A DNA stretch of 64,000 bases from Sinomonas sp. R1AF57 (GTDB lineage: Bacteria; Actinomycetota; Actinomycetes; Actinomycetales; Micrococcaceae): assembly GCF_002224485.1 (NCBI RefSeq), contig NZ_CP022463.1, positions 2,402,792 through 2,466,791 on the forward strand, written 5' to 3'. The translations under genes and the position numbers were made by a program. The notes beneath the pieces were generated by a model. It saw nothing but the letters and a program-made list of their open reading frames with translations. It ran no database searches and was not told where the DNA came from. This document shows positions 10,518 through 18,959 of this stretch, piece after piece. Positions within the stretch are counted from its first letter, which is position 1; every line of letters begins with the position of its first letter.

Positions 10518-12242
10518 ATGGAGCCCACTCCCGCGAGCGCCAACCAGCCGCCGCCGCGCACGGACGTCGACGAGTTCTCCTCCAACGCCGCGCTCGTGGA
10601 CGCGGTCCGCCGCCACGGCGCCGGGTGGGCCTCCGCCGAGCTCGCGGGGATCGGCCGGCTGGTCGGCTCCGCGGAGTTCGCCGAGCATGCGCGCCTCGCC
10701 AACGTCCACCCGCCCACGCTCCGGTCCCTGGACCGCTACGGCGAGCGCACGGACGAGGTGGACTACCACCCGGCCTACCACCACGTGCTCGGCGCAGCGG
10801 TCGCCCACGGCGCGCACACGTCGTCGTGGGCGGATCCGCGCCCTGGCGCCCACGCGGCGAGGGCGGCGGCGTTCATGCTCTTTGCCCAGGCCGAGCCCGG
10901 GCACGCGTGCCCCGTCTCCATGACGCACGCCGCGGTGCCCGCGGTGGTGGGCGAACCCGCCGTCGCGCGCGAGTGGCTCCCCGGGCTCCTCGGCGACGTC
11001 TACGACCCCCGGCTGGTCCGGCCCGCGGCGAAGCCCGGGGTGCTCATGGGCATGGCGATGACGGAGCGGCAGGGCGGCTCGGACGTGCGGGCCAACACCA
11101 CTCGCGCGGCCGACGCCGGCGACGGCACCGCCCGCATCACGGGCGCCAAGTGGTTCTGCTCGGCGCCCATGAGCGACGCGTTCCTGGTCCTCGCCCAGGA
11201 GTCCGCCGGGCTCTCGTGCTTCCTGGTGCCGCGCGTGCTCGAGGACGGGTCGAGGAACCCGTTCCGGCTCGTGCGGCTCAAGGACAAGCTGGGGAACCGC
11301 TCGAACGCCTCAGCGGAGGTCGAGTTCGAGGACACCCTCGGGTGGCGGCTCGGCGAGCCGGGCCGGGGCGTGCGGGCGATCATCCCGATGGTCCACGAGA
11401 CCCGTCTGGACTGCGTCCTCGGGACCGCCGCGGGCATGCGGCAGGCCGTCGCGGAGGCGGTGTGGCACGCCCGGCACCGGCGCGCGTTCGGGCGGCTCCT
11501 CGCCGACCAGCCGGCCATGGCAGCCGTGCTCGCCGACCTCGCGCTCGAGTACGAGGGCGCGGTGGCGCTCGGCATGCGGCTCGCCGCCGCGGACGACGCC
11601 GTGTGGCCGCGTCCAGGGGGTGACCTCGGCGCCGCAGGGGGTGACCTCGGCATCACAGGGGGTGACCTCGGCGCCACACGGGGTGACCTCGGCGCGGGGG
11701 CCGGTCGGGAGAGGGCCTTCGCGCGGATCGCCACCGCGGTCGCCAAGTACTGGGTGTGCAAGCGCGGTCCGGGCCACGCGGCCGACGCGCTCGAGTGTCT
11801 CGGCGGCAACGGGTACACCGAGGATTTCCCGCTCGCGCTGCGCTATCGGGAACAGCCCGTCATGGCCATCTGGGAGGGGTCGGGGAACGTCGTGGCGCTC
11901 GACGTCCTGCGGGCGCTCGCCCGTGAGCCCGAAGCCGCCGAAGCCCTCGCCGAGGAGCTCGAACGGCCGCGCGGGGCAGACCCGGAGCTCGACGCCCACC
12001 TCGAACGCGCCCTCGCACTCATGGCGGACGCGGCACGCGAGCCCGAGGAGGCCCAGCGGTGGGCGCGGGCCCTGGCCGAGACCCTCGCCCTGGCTCTGGA
12101 GGCCGTCCTGCTCGTGGAGGGCGCGCCGTCGTGCGTCGCCGAGGCATTCATCGCCTCCCGGCTGGGGCGCGAGCGCCGCCTCGGCTATAGCTGCCTCTCC
12201 GATACGGCGCGCGCCGAGGAGATCCTGGCCCGTGTGATGTGA
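10518..12242 (+). CDS. AidB-like acyl-CoA dehydrogenase with in-frame repeat insertion
   Basis: 574 residues, FAD flavoprotein of the acyl-CoA dehydrogenase superfamily, AidB subgroup (linked to alkylation response in E. coli). Hallmarks are [38 protein letters not shown], and near the C-terminus [21 protein letters not shown] and [20 protein letters not shown]. Between two helices four 21-bp units encode repeated GGDLGAx heptads (11614-11697) that the family does not need. Start uncertain: GTG 10503 is in frame, but ATG 10518 has a weak -10-like TGCAAT 6 nt upstream. Physiological substrate unknown. Confidence 0.88.
   Translation: MEPTPASANQPPPRTDVDEFSSNAALVDAVRRHGAGWASAELAGIGRLVGSAEFAEHARLANVHPPTLRSLDRYGERTDEVDYHPAYHHVLGAAVAHGAHTSSWADPRPGAHAARAAAFMLFAQAEPGHACPVSMTHAAVPAVVGEPAVAREWLPGLLGDVYDPRLVRPAAKPGVLMGMAMTERQGGSDVRANTTRAADAGDGTARITGAKWFCSAPMSDAFLVLAQESAGLSCFLVPRVLEDGSRNPFRLVRLKDKLGNRSNASAEVEFEDTLGWRLGEPGRGVRAIIPMVHETRLDCVLGTAAGMRQAVAEAVWHARHRRAFGRLLADQPAMAAVLADLALEYEGAVALGMRLAAADDAVWPRPGGDLGAAGGDLGITGGDLGATRGDLGAGAGRERAFARIATAVAKYWVCKRGPGHAADALECLGGNGYTEDFPLALRYREQPVMAIWEGSGNVVALDVLRALAREPEAAEALAEELERPRGADPELDAHLERALALMADAAREPEEAQRWARALAETLALALEAVLLVEGAPSCVAEAFIASRLGRERRLGYSCLSDTARAEEILARVM
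11614..11697. repeat. Four tandem 21-bp units inside the AidB-like gene
   Basis: Units CAGGGGGTGACCTCGGCGCC and variants, starting at 11614, 11635, 11656 and 11677. The 21-bp period keeps the reading frame (heptad [28 protein letters not shown]). The same core recurs at 17045-17107 and, inverted, at 20230-20292. Confidence 0.92.
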
Positions 12243-12336
12243 CGCAGCGACGCCGGCCGGTGCGCGCCCGACCCGTAGACTGGGGGGACTTGTACGGCCC
12301 GCCGGCGGACCGCCGGCATGACCCGGGGGTAGACAC

Positions 12337-13485
12337 CTGAAGATCGACTTCGCGCAGTCCGAGCAGTCCACCATCGGGCTGGAATGGGAGCTCGCCCTCG
12401 TCGACAAGCACGGCGGCGAGCTCGTCTCGGTCGCCCCGCAGGTCCTCGACCGCCTGGGCCACGAGCACGCCGAGCTGTTCTCCGACGACTGCCCCCGCAT
12501 CCACCAGGAGCTGCTGCTCAACACGGTGGAGGTCGTCACGGGCGTCCACCACACCGTCGCCGACGCCACAGCGGACCTCGCCGAGTCCATCGCCGCGGTG
12601 CGGACGGTGACGGACCGCATCGGCGTCGAGCTCTTCTCCGCCGGAAGCCATCCCTTCAGCCCCCCGCGCCTCCAGCCGGTGACCGACAAGGAGCGGTACG
12701 CCAAGCTCATCGACCGGACGCAGTGGTGGGGCCGCCAGATGGTCATCTACGGGGTGCACGTCCATGTGGGCCTGGACCGGCGGGACAAGGCCATGCCCGT
12801 GCTCGACGCGCTTGTGAACTACTTCCCCCACTTCCAGGCCCTCTCGGCCTCGAGCCCCTTCTGGGGCGGCGAGGACACGGGCTACGCGTCCCAGCGCGCG
12901 CTCATGTTCCAGCAGCTGCCCACCGCCGGCCTGCCCTTCCAGTTCACCGACTGGGCCGGGTTCGAGGGCTATGTCCAGGACATGCTCGCCACCGGGGTCA
13001 TCGACACGATCAGCGAGATCCGCTGGGACATCCGTCCCGTCCCCCGGCTGGGCACCATCGAGATGCGGGTCTGCGACGGGCTCTCGACGCTCGAGGAAGT
13101 CGGCGCGATCGCAGCGCTGACCCAATGCCTCGTGGAGGAGGCCTCGCGGACCCTCGACGCCGGCGGAACCATCCCCACGATGCCGCCTTGGCACGTGCAG
13201 GAGAACAAGTGGCGCGCCGCCCGCTACGGGATGGACGCCATCATCATCCTCGACGCCGCCGGCAACGAGAAGCTCGTCACCGAGCACCTCACCGAGACCA
13301 TGGACCGGCTGGCCCCCATTGCGCAGGATCTCGGGTGCGAGGCCGAGCTGCGCGACATCGAGGGGATCATCCGGCGCGGCGCCGGGTACCAGCGCCAGCG
13401 CCGGGTCGCCGCGGACCACGGGGGTGACCTGCGGGCGGTCGTGCTCGAGGAGGCTCGGCTCATGCGCGAGGGCTACGAGGGGTGA
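12337..13485 (+). CDS. Glutamate-cysteine ligase (YbdK/EgtA-type carboxylate-amine ligase)
   Basis: ATP-dependent carboxylate-amine ligase of the GCS2 family. Seen are STIGLEWELALVD with the family Glu-x-Glu at the N-terminus, QWWGRQMVIYGVHVHVG in the middle and ENKWRAARYGMDAII. The first ATG, GTG or TTG in frame is GTG at 12526, which would delete 63 conserved residues. A stop at 12319 bounds the frame, leaving CTG at 12337 as the only reasonable start, giving 382 residues, normal for the family. GGGGGT lies upstream. TAGACT at 12276 is a possible -10. Which thiol precursor it makes is uncertain; mycothiol itself does not need it. Confidence 0.85.
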   Translation: MKIDFAQSEQSTIGLEWELALVDKHGGELVSVAPQVLDRLGHEHAELFSDDCPRIHQELLLNTVEVVTGVHHTVADATADLAESIAAVRTVTDRIGVELFSAGSHPFSPPRLQPVTDKERYAKLIDRTQWWGRQMVIYGVHVHVGLDRRDKAMPVLDALVNYFPHFQALSASSPFWGGEDTGYASQRALMFQQLPTAGLPFQFTDWAGFEGYVQDMLATGVIDTISEIRWDIRPVPRLGTIEMRVCDGLSTLEEVGAIAALTQCLVEEASRTLDAGGTIPTMPPWHVQENKWRAARYGMDAIIILDAAGNEKLVTEHLTETMDRLAPIAQDLGCEAELRDIEGIIRRGAGYQRQRRVAADHGGDLRAVVLEEARLMREGYEG

Positions 13486-13670
13486 ACCCCCCCAGCAGGG
13501 GCGGCCGGAGTGGCCGCCGCCGCTCGCCCCTGCGGATCGTGCTGGTGCTCGCGCTGGCAGCCCTCGTGCTCGCCCTGACGTCCCACCCGCAGCCTGCCCT
13601 CTGGGTCGCTGCCGCCGCTGGCGTCTATGCGGTGGTGGAGGGTGTGCTGAGGTGGCGCCGACGGGCGTGA
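13482..13670 (+). CDS. Small two-helix membrane protein
   Basis: 62 residues: basic N-terminus, hydrophobic helix (about 17-35), a short turn with SHPQP, a second hydrophobic segment (about 38-55) and a basic end RWRRRA. Its GTG overlaps the stop of the ligase gene by 4 nt (GTGA), implying translational coupling. No recognised family. Confidence 0.6.
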   Translation: MNPPSRGGRSGRRRSPLRIVLVLALAALVLALTSHPQPALWVAAAAGVYAVVEGVLRWRRRA

Positions 13671-13671
13671 A

Positions 13672-13747
13672 GTCCGAAACTGCACAAGTCAGGCCGCAGA
13701 AGGCACGGTCTCGCCTGCCTTGTACTCCGACTTGTGCAGTTTCAGAC
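13672..13747. repeat. Inverted repeat at 3' end of DUF559 gene
   Basis: Left arm GTCCGAAACTGCACAAGTC (13672-13690) pairs with 13729-13747 at 18 of 19 positions, loop 38 nt. The right arm and loop encode the C-terminus of the DUF559 protein. The same GAAACTGCACAA arm occurs in the hairpin at the other end of the gene. Confidence 0.85.
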
Positions 13748-14597
13748 GCCTGTCGACTGCTGATACGACCTCGCCGATCCATGCCCGCTCGAACATCACG
13801 TGCTCCCAGCTGAAACGCAGAACGGTGCAGCCTTCACGGACGAGCTCGTTGTAGCGCGTGCAGTCCCGGTGCAGGGTTTCACGTCCGCCGTGCCATTCGA
13901 AGCTGTCTGCTTCGGCGACGAGCAGCTTCAGTTTGGCGAGGTCCACCCGATACTCGCCGCCTTCCGTTCCGATCTTCACCTGAGGTTCCATCACCACGCC
14001 TGCTTCGAGGCACGCGGCCCGGAGCCCCGACTCGAAGGCGTTCGCCGCCCGTCCGTCCATCGCAGCGAGGACCATCCGCTGAGCCCTCCGGTTCCTGCCC
14101 ACCCAGTCGCGTGCTGCATCCCGCAGCTGGCTCGGTGTGGCTCTGCCCAGACGAAGGGCGGAATCGGCGATGGCGAGTCCTTCGGCGAATGGGAGGCCTG
14201 CAGCGCAGTCGAGCACGGTACGGACAACGGATGTGGCCTGGACAGCACCCCTCGTGACCAGGTCACGCGGCGGCAGTAGCCGAGTGACGACCCTTGTGCC
14301 TGGGACCGCCCGGGCCCGGCGTCCCCGAGGAACCGCCACCTCGACGAGCTCAGGTCGATGCAGGACTCCGAGCCCGTGGGCGAGCGCGGCCGACCTGCCG
14401 AAGAGAACGGCCCTGGCCTTAAGAGCCAACTGCTCTGCCACTGCAACGGAAGCGAGCGCATAGAGCCCTTGCCCTACCCGGAGGACGTCTCCGGTCCCGA
14501 CGGCCGCAGCCACACTGCGTGCAGGGAAATGCTGCAGCAGCTGGCCCGCCCGGGCACTCCCGCCGACAGCAGCCAGATATTCAGCGACATGTTCCAC
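13689..14597 (-). CDS. AbiEi-like N-terminus with DUF559 endonuclease-like domain
   Basis: 302 residues. The N-terminal part (EHVAEYLAAVGGSARAGQLL, VLRVGQGLYALAS) looks like the winged-helix of AbiEi-type transcription regulators. The C-terminal part (GGEYRVDLAKLKLLVAEADS, FEWHG, YNELVREGCTVLRFSWEHVM) is a DUF559 domain of the Vsr/PD-(D/E)XK type. Such solo proteins are frequent in actinobacteria; function unknown. I chose GTG 14597 because GGAGG (rc of 14606-14610) lies 8 nt upstream; the frame extends to 14750. No AbiEii toxin partner is present, so it is not a complete AbiE system. Confidence 0.75.
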   Translation of the reverse strand: MEHVAEYLAAVGGSARAGQLLQHFPARSVAAAVGTGDVLRVGQGLYALASVAVAEQLALKARAVLFGRSAALAHGLGVLHRPELVEVAVPRGRRARAVPGTRVVTRLLPPRDLVTRGAVQATSVVRTVLDCAAGLPFAEGLAIADSALRLGRATPSQLRDAARDWVGRNRRAQRMVLAAMDGRAANAFESGLRAACLEAGVVMEPQVKIGTEGGEYRVDLAKLKLLVAEADSFEWHGGRETLHRDCTRYNELVREGCTVLRFSWEHVMFERAWIGEVVSAVDRRLKLHKSEYKAGETVPSAA

Positions 14598-14672
14598 GCC
14601 CACATCCTCCCCGTGATCCAAGGCGGGAGCAGGCCCCGTTGGCCATGTGTGGACAACTCGGGAGGGGTCAAG

Positions 14673-14748
14673 GTCAGAAACTGCACAACTCGGACGGCTA
14701 TGAGGCCTCTGAAGCTTCACGGTGCTCACGAGTTGTGCACTTTGGAAC
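14673..14748. repeat. Inverted repeat upstream of DUF559 gene
   Basis: Left arm GTCAGAAACTGCACAACTCG (14673-14692) pairs with 14729-14748 at 16 of 20 positions, loop 36 nt. Nearly the same arm and loop size as the hairpin at 13672-13747. It may also end the tsaD transcript arriving on the other side. Confidence 0.8.
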
Positions 14749-14769
14749 ACGGGCCCTGAGCGCCGCCCC

Positions 14770-15849
14770 CTACACGGTCACGGAGGTCACCGGCAGGGAA
14801 GACTCGGGCGCGAAATCGAGGTCGCTCGGCTGGCCGCCGTCCATGATGACCCGCGCCGCGAGGGCAGCCACCATCGCGCCGTTGTCGGTGCACAGGGAGA
14901 ATTCGGGGACCGCCAGGGAGATCCCCGCTGCCGCGCACCGCTCGGCCGTGAGCTCCCGCAGCCGTGTGTTGGCCGCCACGCCACCGCCGAGCAGCAGGTT
15001 CTCGATGCCCTGCTCGCGGCACGCGAGGACGGCCTTGGAGGTGATGACGTCCACGACCGCCTCCTGGAAGGACGCCGCGATGTCCGCGACCGGCACGGGC
15101 TCCCCCGCCGCCTCGAACTGCTCGACGCACCGCGCCACCGCGGTCTTCAGGCCGGAGAAGGACCAGTCGTAGCGGTGCGCCGCGGGGTCCTCGGCGGTCC
15201 CCATGTACTTGGGCTGCGTGAGCCCGCGAGGGAACCGGATGGCCTTGGGGTTGCCCTCTCGGGCGATCCTGTCGATCGCCGGCCCGCCGGGGTAGCCGAG
15301 CCCGAGCAGTCGGGCCACCTTGTCGTAGGCCTCGCCGGCGGCGTCGTCGATCGTCGAGCCGAGCAGCTCCACGTCCCCCGCGATGTTCCGCACCCGCAGC
15401 ACCTCGGTGTGACCGCCGGAGACCAGCAGCGCGCCGAGGTCCGGCGGCAGTTCGCCCCCATACACGCCACCGTCCAGCAGGCCCACACCCACGTGCGCCA
15501 CGAGGTGGTTGACGGCGAAGAGCGGCTTGCCGGTCGCCACAGCCAGGGCCTTCGCCCCGCACACGCCCACCATGAGCGCGCCCGCGAGCCCGGGTCCCGA
15601 CGTCACGGCCAAGGCATCGATCTCGTCGAGCGTGACGCCGGCGGTCCCTAGCGCCTCGCGCAGCGTCGGCACGAGCGCGTCGAGGTGCGCGCGGGATGCG
15701 ATCTCAGGGATCACGCCGCCGAAGCGCACGTGCTCGTCCATCGAGGAGGAGACGGTGTTGGCCAGCAGGCGCGTCCCCCGCACAATGCCCACGCCGGTCT
15801 CGTCGCACGAGGACTCGATGCCGAGGACCAGCGGCTCGTCGCGGTTCAT
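14770..15849 (-). CDS. tsaD: tRNA N6-threonylcarbamoyladenosine transferase TsaD
   Basis: Transfers threonylcarbamoyl from TC-AMP to A37 of ANN-decoding tRNAs (t6A). 359 residues, ASKHA fold: starts [20 protein letters not shown]; the metal-binding His pair is in [30 protein letters not shown] and [11 protein letters not shown] are ATP-site motifs; [15 protein letters not shown] and [15 protein letters not shown] follow. ATG at 15849 overlaps the rimI stop by 4 nt (ATGA). Last gene of the alr-tsaE-tsaB-rimI-tsaD operon. Confidence 0.97.
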   Translation of the reverse strand: MNRDEPLVLGIESSCDETGVGIVRGTRLLANTVSSSMDEHVRFGGVIPEIASRAHLDALVPTLREALGTAGVTLDEIDALAVTSGPGLAGALMVGVCGAKALAVATGKPLFAVNHLVAHVGVGLLDGGVYGGELPPDLGALLVSGGHTEVLRVRNIAGDVELLGSTIDDAAGEAYDKVARLLGLGYPGGPAIDRIAREGNPKAIRFPRGLTQPKYMGTAEDPAAHRYDWSFSGLKTAVARCVEQFEAAGEPVPVADIAASFQEAVVDVITSKAVLACREQGIENLLLGGGVAANTRLRELTAERCAAAGISLAVPEFSLCTDNGAMVAALAARVIMDGGQPSDLDFAPESSLPVTSVTV

Positions 15850-16346
15850 TCGCGTTCCCCTTCCGGCCCGCCCGTCGCGAGGGCCAGCTGCATGATGAGT
15901 GCGTCGACGCCGTCGCGGTAGTACCGCCGGCGCACGTGGATCTGCCGGAAGCCGAAGCGCCGGTACAGCGCCTGGGCCCGCGGGTTGTCGGCTCGGACCT
16001 CGAGCAGGACGTCGGCGGCGCCCCGCCGTCGTGCCTCGGCGATGAGCTCGGTCAGGAGTGCAGACCCGATCCCCCGCCCCTCGAACTCGGGCACGACGGC
16101 GATCGTCTGCACGTCCGCGATGGGCTCGACGCACATGAGCCCCGCATAGGCCACGATCTCTCCCGCCGGCCCCTGCGCCACGTAGTACCGCCGCGTCTCG
16201 GGCTGGGCGAGCTCGTCGCGGAACATCTGCTTGGGCCACGCGTCGATGGGGAACAGCGCGGTCTCGAGGGCATGGACGGCTGGCACGTCGGCGTCGGTCA
16301 TCTCGCGGAGCACGACGCCGGCGGGCAGCTCGCGCGCGCCGCTCAC
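15846..16346 (-). CDS. rimI: Ribosomal-protein-alanine N-acetyltransferase RimI (GNAT)
   Basis: 166-residue GNAT acetyltransferase. Acetyl-CoA-binding motif A is [49 protein letters not shown] is the conserved C-terminal part. The model enzyme acetylates the N-terminus of ribosomal protein S18. GTG 16346 overlaps the tsaB stop (GTGA). Position between tsaB and tsaD is typical for this gene and supports the assignment. Confidence 0.92.
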   Translation of the reverse strand: MSGARELPAGVVLREMTDADVPAVHALETALFPIDAWPKQMFRDELAQPETRRYYVAQGPAGEIVAYAGLMCVEPIADVQTIAVVPEFEGRGIGSALLTELIAEARRRGAADVLLEVRADNPRAQALYRRFGFRQIHVRRRYYRDGVDALIMQLALATGGPEGERE

Positions 16347-17026
16347 AGGGCGCGCTTCCGGGGGCCGGGCACCTGCGCGTCGGACTCGCGGAGGTACAGG
16401 GGTGTCGTGTCGGCCAGCGGGCTGCCTGCCGCGAGCCGGGCCACGGCGACGAGGCCGAGCGACGCGGCGGTCGGCTGCGCGGCGTCGAACGCTGCCACGG
16501 GCCGTGCGCCTGCGGAGGCGAGCTGCTCCGGGTAGATCCCGGCCCCGGCCCCGTAGACGGGAAGTGCCGGCAGCTCGCCGGGCGAGGTCACGTGAGGGCC
16601 GTCGAGGAGCGTGCCGTCCGCGGCGTAGCGGGCCCAGTAGAGCTCCTTGCGGCGCGCGTCGGTCGCCACGAGGAACTCGCTCGACGGCGCACCCTCCGCC
16701 ACGGCGTCCCACGCGAGGGCGTCGAGGCTCATGAGGCCCTCGAGCGGCGTGTCCCAGGCGAAGGCGAGGGCTCTGGCGGTGGCGATCCCGGAGCGGAGGC
16801 CGGTGAAGGGGCCGGGCCCGACGCCGACGACGATCCGGGCGATGTCCGCCCCGCCCACGGACTGCTCGTCGAGGAGGGCGCGGATGCCGGGCGCGAGGAC
16901 CTCGGCGTGGGACTTGGTGTCCTCGGTGGCGAACGATGCGAGGACGGCCGCGTCGCTGAAGGACTCGTGGCAGCGGATGAGCGCCGCCGATGCGATGGCT
17001 GAGGTGTCGATGGCGAGGACGATCAT
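16343..17026 (-). CDS. tsaB: t6A biosynthesis protein TsaB
   Basis: 227 residues, non-catalytic TsaD paralogue that scaffolds the TsaB-TsaD-TsaE complex. Starts [17 protein letters not shown]; the central motif is [20 protein letters not shown]. It lacks the TsaD metal-binding His pair. ATG 17026 overlaps the tsaE stop (ATGA). Confidence 0.95.
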   Translation of the reverse strand: MIVLAIDTSAIASAALIRCHESFSDAAVLASFATEDTKSHAEVLAPGIRALLDEQSVGGADIARIVVGVGPGPFTGLRSGIATARALAFAWDTPLEGLMSLDALAWDAVAEGAPSSEFLVATDARRKELYWARYAADGTLLDGPHVTSPGELPALPVYGAGAGIYPEQLASAGARPVAAFDAAQPTAASLGLVAVARLAAGSPLADTTPLYLRESDAQVPGPRKRAL

Positions 17027-17685
17027 CGGCCTGCCTCCCGCTCGGACGGGGTGACCTCGGCGCCACCAGGGGTGACCTCGGCGTCACCAGGGGTGACCTC
17101 GGCGGAGGCGGGGCGGTCGACGGCGGGCCACGGCACCTGCGGGTGCTCGGCCCACCGCGGGCCGAAGGCGCGGATCCTCAGCAGGCGCGGCTCGTCGTCG
17201 TCCTCGGTGTCGAAGTCGAGCACGGGCGCGGCGTGGTCGGCCCCGGGCGCCGGCGCCCCCGCCCGGACCAGCTCGATGTCCAGCCATGAGTCGACGAGGT
17301 GCTCGACGCGCCCGCGGCCCCACTCGACGACCGTGACGGCGGTGTCGGCCCAGTTCTCGAGGTCGAGGTCGTCGATTTCGCCCTCCCCCTCGAGGCGGTA
17401 CGCGTCGACATGGACGAGGTCCGGGCCGCCGGGGCGGGGCCCGTCGGGCAGGTTGGGGTGGATCCGCACGAGCACGAACGTCGGCGAGATGATGCCGGGT
17501 CGCACCCCGAGACCTTCGCCGAGTCCCTGGGTGAACGTGGTCTTGCCGGCGCCGAGCTCGCCCGTGAGGACGATGAGGTCACCGGGTGCGAGCGCGCCGG
17601 CGAGCGCCGCGCCGAGCGCCTGCGTCTCCTCGGCGGAGGCGGGCGCGAAGGCGAGCTCCCATGCCGGGGCGCCGGCAGCGCTCAC
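17023..17685 (-). CDS. tsaE: t6A complex ATPase TsaE with repeat-derived C-terminal tail
   Basis: 220 residues. P-loop ATPase needed for turnover of the t6A complex: Walker A GELGAGKTTF near residues 42-51, then ISPTFVLVRIH, LVHVDAYRLEGEGEIDDLDL and VTVVEWGRG, all TsaE signatures. The family core ends by about residue 190. The last residues are three heptads (AEVTPGD, AEVTPGG, AEVTPSE) encoded by three 21-bp units of a dispersed repeat. GTG 17685 overlaps the alr stop (GTGA). Confidence 0.94.
   Translation of the reverse strand: MSAAGAPAWELAFAPASAEETQALGAALAGALAPGDLIVLTGELGAGKTTFTQGLGEGLGVRPGIISPTFVLVRIHPNLPDGPRPGGPDLVHVDAYRLEGEGEIDDLDLENWADTAVTVVEWGRGRVEHLVDSWLDIELVRAGAPAPGADHAAPVLDFDTEDDDEPRLLRIRAFGPRWAEHPQVPWPAVDRPASAEVTPGDAEVTPGGAEVTPSEREAGR
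17045..17107. repeat. Three tandem 21-bp units at the 3' end of tsaE
   Basis: Units starting at 17045, 17066 and 17087, core GGGGTGACCTCGGCG, the same family as 11614-11697. Here tsaE reads the opposite strand, so the peptide is AEVTPG(D/G) rather than GGDLGA. Confidence 0.92.
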
Positions 17686-18860
17686 GCGCCCTCCCCGACG
17701 TAGACGCGCGGCACGCGCGGGCTGATGCGCGTGACGATCTCGTAGTTGATGGTGCCGGCAGCCCTGGCCCAGTCGTCGGCGGTGGGGCCGCCGTTGTCGC
17801 CGGTGCCGAACAGCACGGCCTCGGCGCCGGCGAGCGAGGCGGGTTCGGGGTCCGGGCCGAGGTCGACCACGACCTGGTCCATGGCGACCCGCCCGGCGAC
17901 GCGGTGCGTCTCCCCCGCGATCTGCACGGGGCCGCCGGAGGAGGTCCGGGGCACGCCGTCGGCGTAGCCGAGCGGGACGAGGGCGAGCGTCGCGGCGTCC
18001 CGCGTGTGGTAGAGCAGGCCGTAGGAGACGCCCTGGTCGGCACGCACGCGCTTGGCCTGGGAGAGGGTCGCGCGGAGGGTCATGGCCGGGCGGAGGCCGA
18101 GGTCCGCGGAGCTCTGGTCCGGGAACGGCGAGAGCCCGTACACGGAGATCCCCACGCGGACCAGGTCGAAGTGGGCGTCCGGGCGGGAGAACACGGCCGG
18201 GGAGTTCGCGATGTGGCGGACCTCGAGGTCGCAGCCGGCGTCCTCGGCCACGGCGACGGCCTCGCGGAACGCGTCGAGCTGGGTGTCGGTCTCGGGACGG
18301 TGGGGCTCGTCGGCCACGGCCAGGTGGCTGAACACGCCGACGACGCGCAGGAGCCCCTCGTCCTGGTACTCGACGGCCTCGCCGACGAGGGAGTCCCAGC
18401 GCTCGGCGGTGGCTCCGTTGCGGCCGAGCCCCGTGTCGATCTTGAGGTGCACCCGCGCGGGGCGCTGCTGCTCGCGGGCCGCCGCGACGATCCGGTCGAG
18501 CTCCCAGCCGGAGCAGCCGAGGTCGATCCCGGCGGCGACGGCGGCGGAGAAGTTCGAGTCGGGCGTATGCAGCCAGGCGAGGATGGGCGCGTCGATGCCG
18601 GCGGCGCGGAGGGCGAGGGCCTCGGAGATGTGGGCGACGCCGAGCCACGCCGCCCCGGCCGCGAGCGCGGCGCGCGCCACCTGGACGGCGCCGTGCCCGT
18701 AGGCGTCCGCCTTCACGACCGCCATGACCCGGGCCGGGTCGGCCACCTGCCGCAGGACGCCGACGTTGTGGCGGATCGCGTCGAGGTCGACGACGGCGGC
18801 GCGCTCGGGCAGGCGGGCGGTGGGCAGGCTGGAGGGGGCTGGGGTGGGCTCGGAAGTCAC
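17682..18860 (-). CDS. alr: Alanine racemase
   Basis: 392 residues, PLP enzyme that makes D-alanine for peptidoglycan. The PLP lysine lies in VMAVVKADAYGHG near residue 49. HLKIDTGLGRNG, GVFSHLAVADEP and the catalytic Tyr region VSYGLLYHTRD follow, with PLGYADGVPR downstream. GTG 18860 has no ribosome site but has TAGACT exactly 6 nt upstream, indicating a leaderless first gene of the alr-tsaE-tsaB-rimI-tsaD operon. Divergent from mshA. Confidence 0.96.
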   Translation of the reverse strand: MTSEPTPAPSSLPTARLPERAAVVDLDAIRHNVGVLRQVADPARVMAVVKADAYGHGAVQVARAALAAGAAWLGVAHISEALALRAAGIDAPILAWLHTPDSNFSAAVAAGIDLGCSGWELDRIVAAAREQQRPARVHLKIDTGLGRNGATAERWDSLVGEAVEYQDEGLLRVVGVFSHLAVADEPHRPETDTQLDAFREAVAVAEDAGCDLEVRHIANSPAVFSRPDAHFDLVRVGISVYGLSPFPDQSSADLGLRPAMTLRATLSQAKRVRADQGVSYGLLYHTRDAATLALVPLGYADGVPRTSSGGPVQIAGETHRVAGRVAMDQVVVDLGPDPEPASLAGAEAVLFGTGDNGGPTADDWARAAGTINYEIVTRISPRVPRVYVGEGA

Positions 18861-18866
18861 GCCAGC

Positions 18867-18872
18867 AGTCTA
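18867..18872 (-). promoter_or_regulatory. -10 box, leaderless start of alr operon
   Basis: TAGACT (reverse strand), 6 nt before GTG 18860. Confidence 0.6.
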
Positions 18873-18946
18873 CTCGGGGCTCAGAACACGCCGTTTCCGT
18901 GCACCAAGGGACGCACGACGCCGCCGGGCCGGCTTCCGCGGCAACG

Positions 18947-18952
18947 TAGCCT
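18947..18952 (+). promoter_or_regulatory. -10 box, leaderless start of mshA
   Basis: TAGCCT, 7 nt before GTG 18960. This decides the mshA start, because no ribosome site fits the later GTG or ATG. Confidence 0.55.
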
Positions 18953-18959
18953 TGGGAGC

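Noticed and set aside
13689-14597. Complete AbiE toxin-antitoxin system
   Set aside because: Only an AbiEi-like winged helix fused to DUF559 is present; no AbiEii nucleotidyltransferase gene nearby.
15850-16239. Upstream extension of tsaD over rimI
   Set aside because: The ATG at 15849 with 4-nt overlap and the ESSCDETG start fix the real N-terminus.
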